Assembly: GCA_024220525.1 (NCBI GenBank)
Contig: JAMYWO010000002.1
Span: 20,220 to 84,219, forward strand
Length of the DNA stretch: 64,000 nt
Direction: 5' to 3'
Source: Cochliopodium minus
Taxonomy: Eukaryota; Discosea; Himatismenida; Cochliopodiidae
The position numbers were made by a program, and so were the translations under genes. The notes beneath the pieces are model-generated. The model did not search any database. It was not told where the DNA came from and saw only the letters and a list, made by a program, of their open reading frames with translations. Shown here one piece after another: positions 59,899-64,000 of this stretch (positions within the stretch are counted from its first letter, which is position 1; every line of letters begins with the position of its first letter).

Positions 59899-61635
59899 TC
59901 AATTAATAATTTCGAAATCAGATTGTAGTTCTTCTTCATCCTTATCCTTGTGATGATTTTCATTGATGTTGACAACGATATTCTTCTCGGGAAAAGGAGG
60001 GAAAACGATATCCTCAATCGGATCAGGCTCTTGCTTTTTTGCATATTTGGGAGCAGTTTCTGCAATATCAATAATCGTATCATTTTTTAATTGGGAATTT
60101 AAATTATTAATTCTATCACATAGATCTTCAAAATCCATTTTATCTTTACAATAAAATCCAAGCACCAAAGAAGGATCAATCTCCTTGATTTTCATCGTTT
60201 GAGGGCTGCTCACATGAAATGTATCGGTAGAAAAATTTTCAATCGGAACTGAAGTTTGGACGATATGAGGATTGAGATAGAAGAGATTATCATCTTGATG
60301 TGCAACAAAATAAAGAGATCCGTTGGGTTTTCCTCCAACGATCCCGAGCGATTGAGGAAACTTGAAAAATTCTTTAATGGCTTCGATTTTCAAATCAGAA
60401 ATCTTTGTTTGATTGGCATTCAAAAGGGTAGGGATGAACAAAATGAGGGGTCTCCAATCTCTTTCTCCACCCAACAATCCATCTCCATTCTCGACGATAT
60501 CATCTTTGAGTTTTTGGAATTGAGAGCGTGTGAAACGGGGGGAGACGACCTCATAATCCTTGGTTGTTCTGCACAAAACTTCCACTTTGTCTTTCCAAAT
60601 AGTGAAACAGCCAGGTGGTGGAACATAAAATGTAAAACCACCAGGTGAATGTTTTCTTACCAGCACTTTCAAAACCTTTGCGATCAGTGACGGTGAGAAC
60701 CAATCCCCTACCTTGCTATCGTAAACTGTTCCCAATTGTGCAATGTTGTGTATTGAATAGGGAGAAACAATAGAAGATTCATCAGCGAACCAACTCACAA
60801 TCTTTAAGTGAATATAAAAAAAAAAGTTAAAATCAGATTATAAAAAATAATAAATTTGAGATTTCATAAAATAATCAATTTTTCAATGTTTTCCATACAA
60901 TCTTATAAATCATGTTATTATTTGATTTTTTTATATCTCTCCCTATGAAATGTCTTTTATATGCTTCGGCCAACATCATTTGACCTGTTCTCAACATACA
61001 TCCCCAGCCCAGATCAGTGGTAAAATTGGATGGGCTGATGGGTGTGAAGGAGTTTCTATATGTGAAATAAATGATATTTGTAAATTCTTTGAGAAATTTC
61101 TTCAATGCCTCTTGTATATCTTCCATGTTCAAATTGCTATCATCCAATGATGTCTTATCTATTTTCAATTTCGTTTTTATTGTTTTATTTATCAGATTTG
61201 GATCCAATTCTGAATCCTCATCTTTCCCTTTTAAAAAACATTTTCCCAATATCCATATTTCATTTGTTGTAAATATTGAATTGTTGTTCGAATCTAAATA
61301 TAAATTTTTGTTATATAACATGAATATTTCGGTTTAATTGTCATTACATGGCTTTATTAAATTGTAAAAAGTTGATTTTGCATTATTCAAGAAGAGCGAT
61401 ACTGAAGATTTCTTATGATGAATACTATTGTTTGGCATATTCTTCAATATAGATTTTCTTTCTTTGATTTTATCTTCTTTACGTAAATCTATCCATCCTT
61501 TATAAGGAGACTTTTCATAATCCTTTTTATAAATAACATTTTTTAAAATAAAATCTTTTTTGTTTAAATATTCAGTTATATCTCTACCTCTTGCAATGTT
61601 TTTATATCATATTTCTCTTGATATAATTCATTCAT
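59899..61635 (-). CDS. ATG4: ATG4 autophagy cysteine protease with Asn in the DPH motif
   Basis: Four exons (61635-61588, 61522-61348, 61293-60899, 60801-59899) give 506 aa. The catalytic Cys is about residue 173 in TDLGWGCMLRTGQMMLAEAY. The second catalytic block is FVAHQDDNLFYLNPHIVQ. The family normally has D-P-H here, but the codon is AAT, giving Asn at about residue 383, followed by His385. ATG4 cuts and recycles ATG8 on autophagosomes. The last residues (QSDFEIIN) resemble the LC3-interacting motif at the end of human ATG4B (FEIL). The two 5' exons were recovered from coding-like sequence that splices in frame. Confidence 0.9.
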
Positions 61636-61976
61636 CACTTTATTTTTTTATTATTTACAATTTTATTTTGATGTTTTTTTTGGCATAAATTAATATTGTG
61701 AAAAGTATATAGAAATTTTATTTTTCAGCTTTATTCTTTCTTTCAAACTTTCTGTGTTTAGAATTATTCTCCTATATATAATCCCCCTCGAAAAAAGGGT
61801 TGACAAGTGTTTTTTAATGAAAATTCAAATCAAAGGATTTGTTCAAAAAAAAAAAAAAAGATAAATATTCAAATTTGGCTTGTTCAGGTTAATTCTTTCA
61901 GTTTTTGCAAAAGAAATATAAAAAAATTAAGATAAAAGAAGCAAATTCTTTATTGAAATTTAAATTATTCAAAGAA
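61636..61976. promoter_or_regulatory. Divergent intergenic region, ATG4 / sorting nexin
   Basis: 341 bp between divergent starts. It holds AT-rich DNA with a poly-A tract near 61846. The in-frame stretch just before the sorting-nexin ATG (from 61905) has no ATG and is read as 5' UTR. No defined motif. Confidence 0.35.
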
Positions 61977-63955
61977 ATGAAGGAAGGACAAGAATATATA
62001 TATACATCACCAATCTATGTATTTTATTTTAATTTTATTTTCCTTCATATATTTCATTATCACTGTAAAATTGTAAAAAGGAAGATATAGATAAACATGT
62101 TAAAGAAATATCAGTACTTTTTTGTGATAACTTTAGCAAGATTTTGGGTGATAATTGCATTGAAAATTTGAATAAAGAAAAAATCAAAAAGAAGAGAGTA
62201 TGGAAAAAGAGGAAAGAAGATAAAGTTAGAAAAGAGATTCAATATAGGTAAGAAAATCAAAAAATTTTTTACCTCAAATTAAATTGATATCTTAATCATA
62301 TTTGTAGTGAAATAATATCAGAAATAATAAGTGATCAAGAATTAGATCCTTACGTATCCTATATAATACATACAAGTAAAAAAAAAAATTTCACACTTCT
62401 TTAATTCTATTAATGGAAATTTAATCAATCCCAAGATAATGGACATTCCAAAATAGTTCTCAAAAGATACAATGACTTCAAAGACCTTCACAAAAAGATT
62501 GGAAAAAACTGTAAGAATGCAAGATTTCCAAAGCCCAGTTCTTTGATAGGAAACAGAAATTTAGAAAAAGAATTTATTGAGAACAGAAAAATACACCTAC
62601 AAAAATACTTGGAAGATTTAAATAGCAATGAAGAAACTAAAGACGAGAAATATTTGTCGAGTTGGCTTGGCTATTCGAGTTCTTTCGAAGAAGAGAGATT
62701 CCACAAAATGATCAAAAAAGCATACGTTATGACAAAACACCAAATAGGGTACAAAAAAACGATATATTGGTCTTGCATTGATGAAGCTATCTCAAAACTT
62801 CTTTTTAATACTATTTACGAAAGATTCAAAGATAGGCTTCAAGAAGAAATCCCAAGTGAAGAAAAAAATCGCAAGAATACATTTAAATATATCAGCGTTA
62901 CTCTTTATTCCCTCATTACTCCTTCTGTATCTCAACTAAGGGAAAGTGTCCAACTTTTGTATGATAGCTATGAATCAATAAGCCAAAACTTTGAGAAGAT
63001 GAGAGAAGACATAGAGCTTGAAAGGAACAGTATTAAAGAGAAAATATCTTTAGTTTTTGAGAAAGAAATTAATTTTTCCTCTCTTAATTCTGATTTTAAA
63101 GAACTTCTCTCTAATTTTAACAAAAAACCTGTTTTTAAAAGTGAGATTTATCCACTTCAAAAACTCAGAGAAGCTTTTTTGAGCCAGGACATCCCTTCCC
63201 TACAAAATATAGAAACTAAATTTAATATAGACAAAGAAAATATCTTTGATCAGCTAAATATTGTTTCTAAAGTGGACGATACTTCTCACATATATTCTCT
63301 CTTTTTGGTTGATTGGAACCTGATCTTGAAAGCTTCTTTTGGACTCGTAGACATCTCTTATTTTGTAAAAATTTTTATAGAGTTCATAAATTCCCAGAAA
63401 GTCATTGCCCAAACTCAACTGGATGATATTGAGAACCAAGTTGAGAAAGAAGAGTTTACTTTCTATTACTGGGTTCTTTCTGACTTTCTCAAGAATTTCA
63501 AGTTTAAAGTTAAGAGCGAGTGTTTCCATCTTTACTCTAAACACTTTTCTGAAAACACATTTATAGTAGATGCTTTCCATCTTTTCGCCAAGAATCTTAT
63601 GAAAGAGCTCAAAAGATTGTTCAAAAATCTCAGTTTTTCATATGGAGATGAACTCATTAATCTTATCAAGCAAAATGATAAATTGCCCATCAAAGATATT
63701 GCCAATCAAGCTTTTAAGAATACCGGAGAAATTTTCTTTCAAAAGCTAAACATTCTTGTTGAAAATCTTTTTCTTTCTTTTCAAACTATTGTCCTAGTTA
63801 ATTCTTCTTTGTTCCTTACACAATCTGATGTGATCAACAAAGTTAGCCACTCTATCAAGCAAATCAAGTTTAAAGTAGATCACTCTCCTTTTGTTCATCC
63901 ACTTCAGATTGCAATAGACATGATTTCCAATTATATTTTAAAAGAAAATAAATAA
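61977..63955 (+). CDS. PX-BAR sorting nexin (Vps5/SNX-like)
   Basis: Four exons (61977-62018, 62081-62247, 62308-62375, 62436-63955) give 598 aa. The PX domain is recognisable from VSYIIHT through KIVLKRYNDFKDLHKKIG and FPKPSSLIGNRN to EFIENRKIHLQKYLEDL. The RY in KRYNDF is the phosphoinositide-binding pair. The remaining 400 residues are helical and consistent with a BAR domain (QLRESVQLLYDSYESISQNF, VAQTQLDDIENQVEKEEFTF-like). Such proteins shape endosome tubules, for example with retromer. The exact subfamily is not resolved. Confidence 0.8.
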
Positions 63956-64000
63956 GAAAAGGATAAAAAACATAAAATAAAAAATTAATTTAATTTTATT

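Overview
The window is nuclear DNA of an AT-rich unicellular eukaryote, probably an amoeboid protist (Amoebozoa or a similar lineage). The evidence is short AT-rich GT...AG introns in almost every gene, use of the standard code with TAA and TGA stops, an Asn-rich tract in a Myb-like protein, and a gene set that is wholly eukaryotic: NELF-B, Nup155, Ski2, UBA1, ATG4, importin alpha, a mitochondrial carrier, Ras/RasGAP/RhoGEF. I cannot name the genus. I joined exons by hand. All but one of the complete models give an exon sum divisible by three; NELF-B has one junction I could not resolve.

Layout. 0-10 kb: a C2-RasGAP-DUF547 signalling protein (-), a SWAP/SURP splicing factor (+) and an ankyrin-IQ-DH-PH RhoGEF (-). 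10-20 kb: a SMYD-type SET/MYND protein, a tandem pair of seven-helix membrane proteins with matching exon lengths, an LRAT-like papain-fold protein with three microexons, and a Cys-rich secreted protein. 19-33 kb: genome and RNA housekeeping genes, namely HMCES (SRAP domain), the Ski2 exosome helicase, Nup155, an unusual Ras-like GTPase, an unknown small protein and UTP25. 34-42 kb: an unknown disordered protein, an SLC25 carrier, an M43 metalloprotease, a class A beta-lactamase-fold protein, a METTL2/6/8-type methyltransferase and an ankyrin protein. 42-47 kb: a damaged or misassembled stretch. A 5'-truncated arginyl-tRNA synthetase, a lone importin-alpha exon, an inverted 7-mer repeat around a single N, and a 5'-truncated Myb protein lie next to each other. 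47-64 kb: an F-box protein, an RRM protein with a long disordered tail, NELF-B, UBA1, a second M43 protease, ATG4, and a PX-BAR sorting nexin.

Several genes belong to shared pathways. Ras, RasGAP and RhoGEF are small-GTPase signalling; F-box and UBA1 are ubiquitin; ATG4 and the sorting nexin are membrane trafficking and autophagy; Ski2, NELF-B, SWAP and UTP25 are RNA metabolism. I see no sign that they are physically clustered for that reason. Two divergent pairs share intergenic regions of about 150 bp (RhoGEF/SMYD and Ski2/Nup155). I saw no tRNA, rRNA, CRISPR or transposon.

The most notable points are: an ATG4 with Asn in place of the catalytic Asp and a C-terminal LIR-like tail; a Ras with Cys at position 12 and an altered DxxG motif; an LRAT-like enzyme whose second catalytic His sits on a 19-nt microexon; an HMCES whose catalytic Cys2 is split across a 5-nt coding first exon, with a GC-AG intron and two PIP-like boxes; and the chimeric junction at 45.6-46.1 kb.
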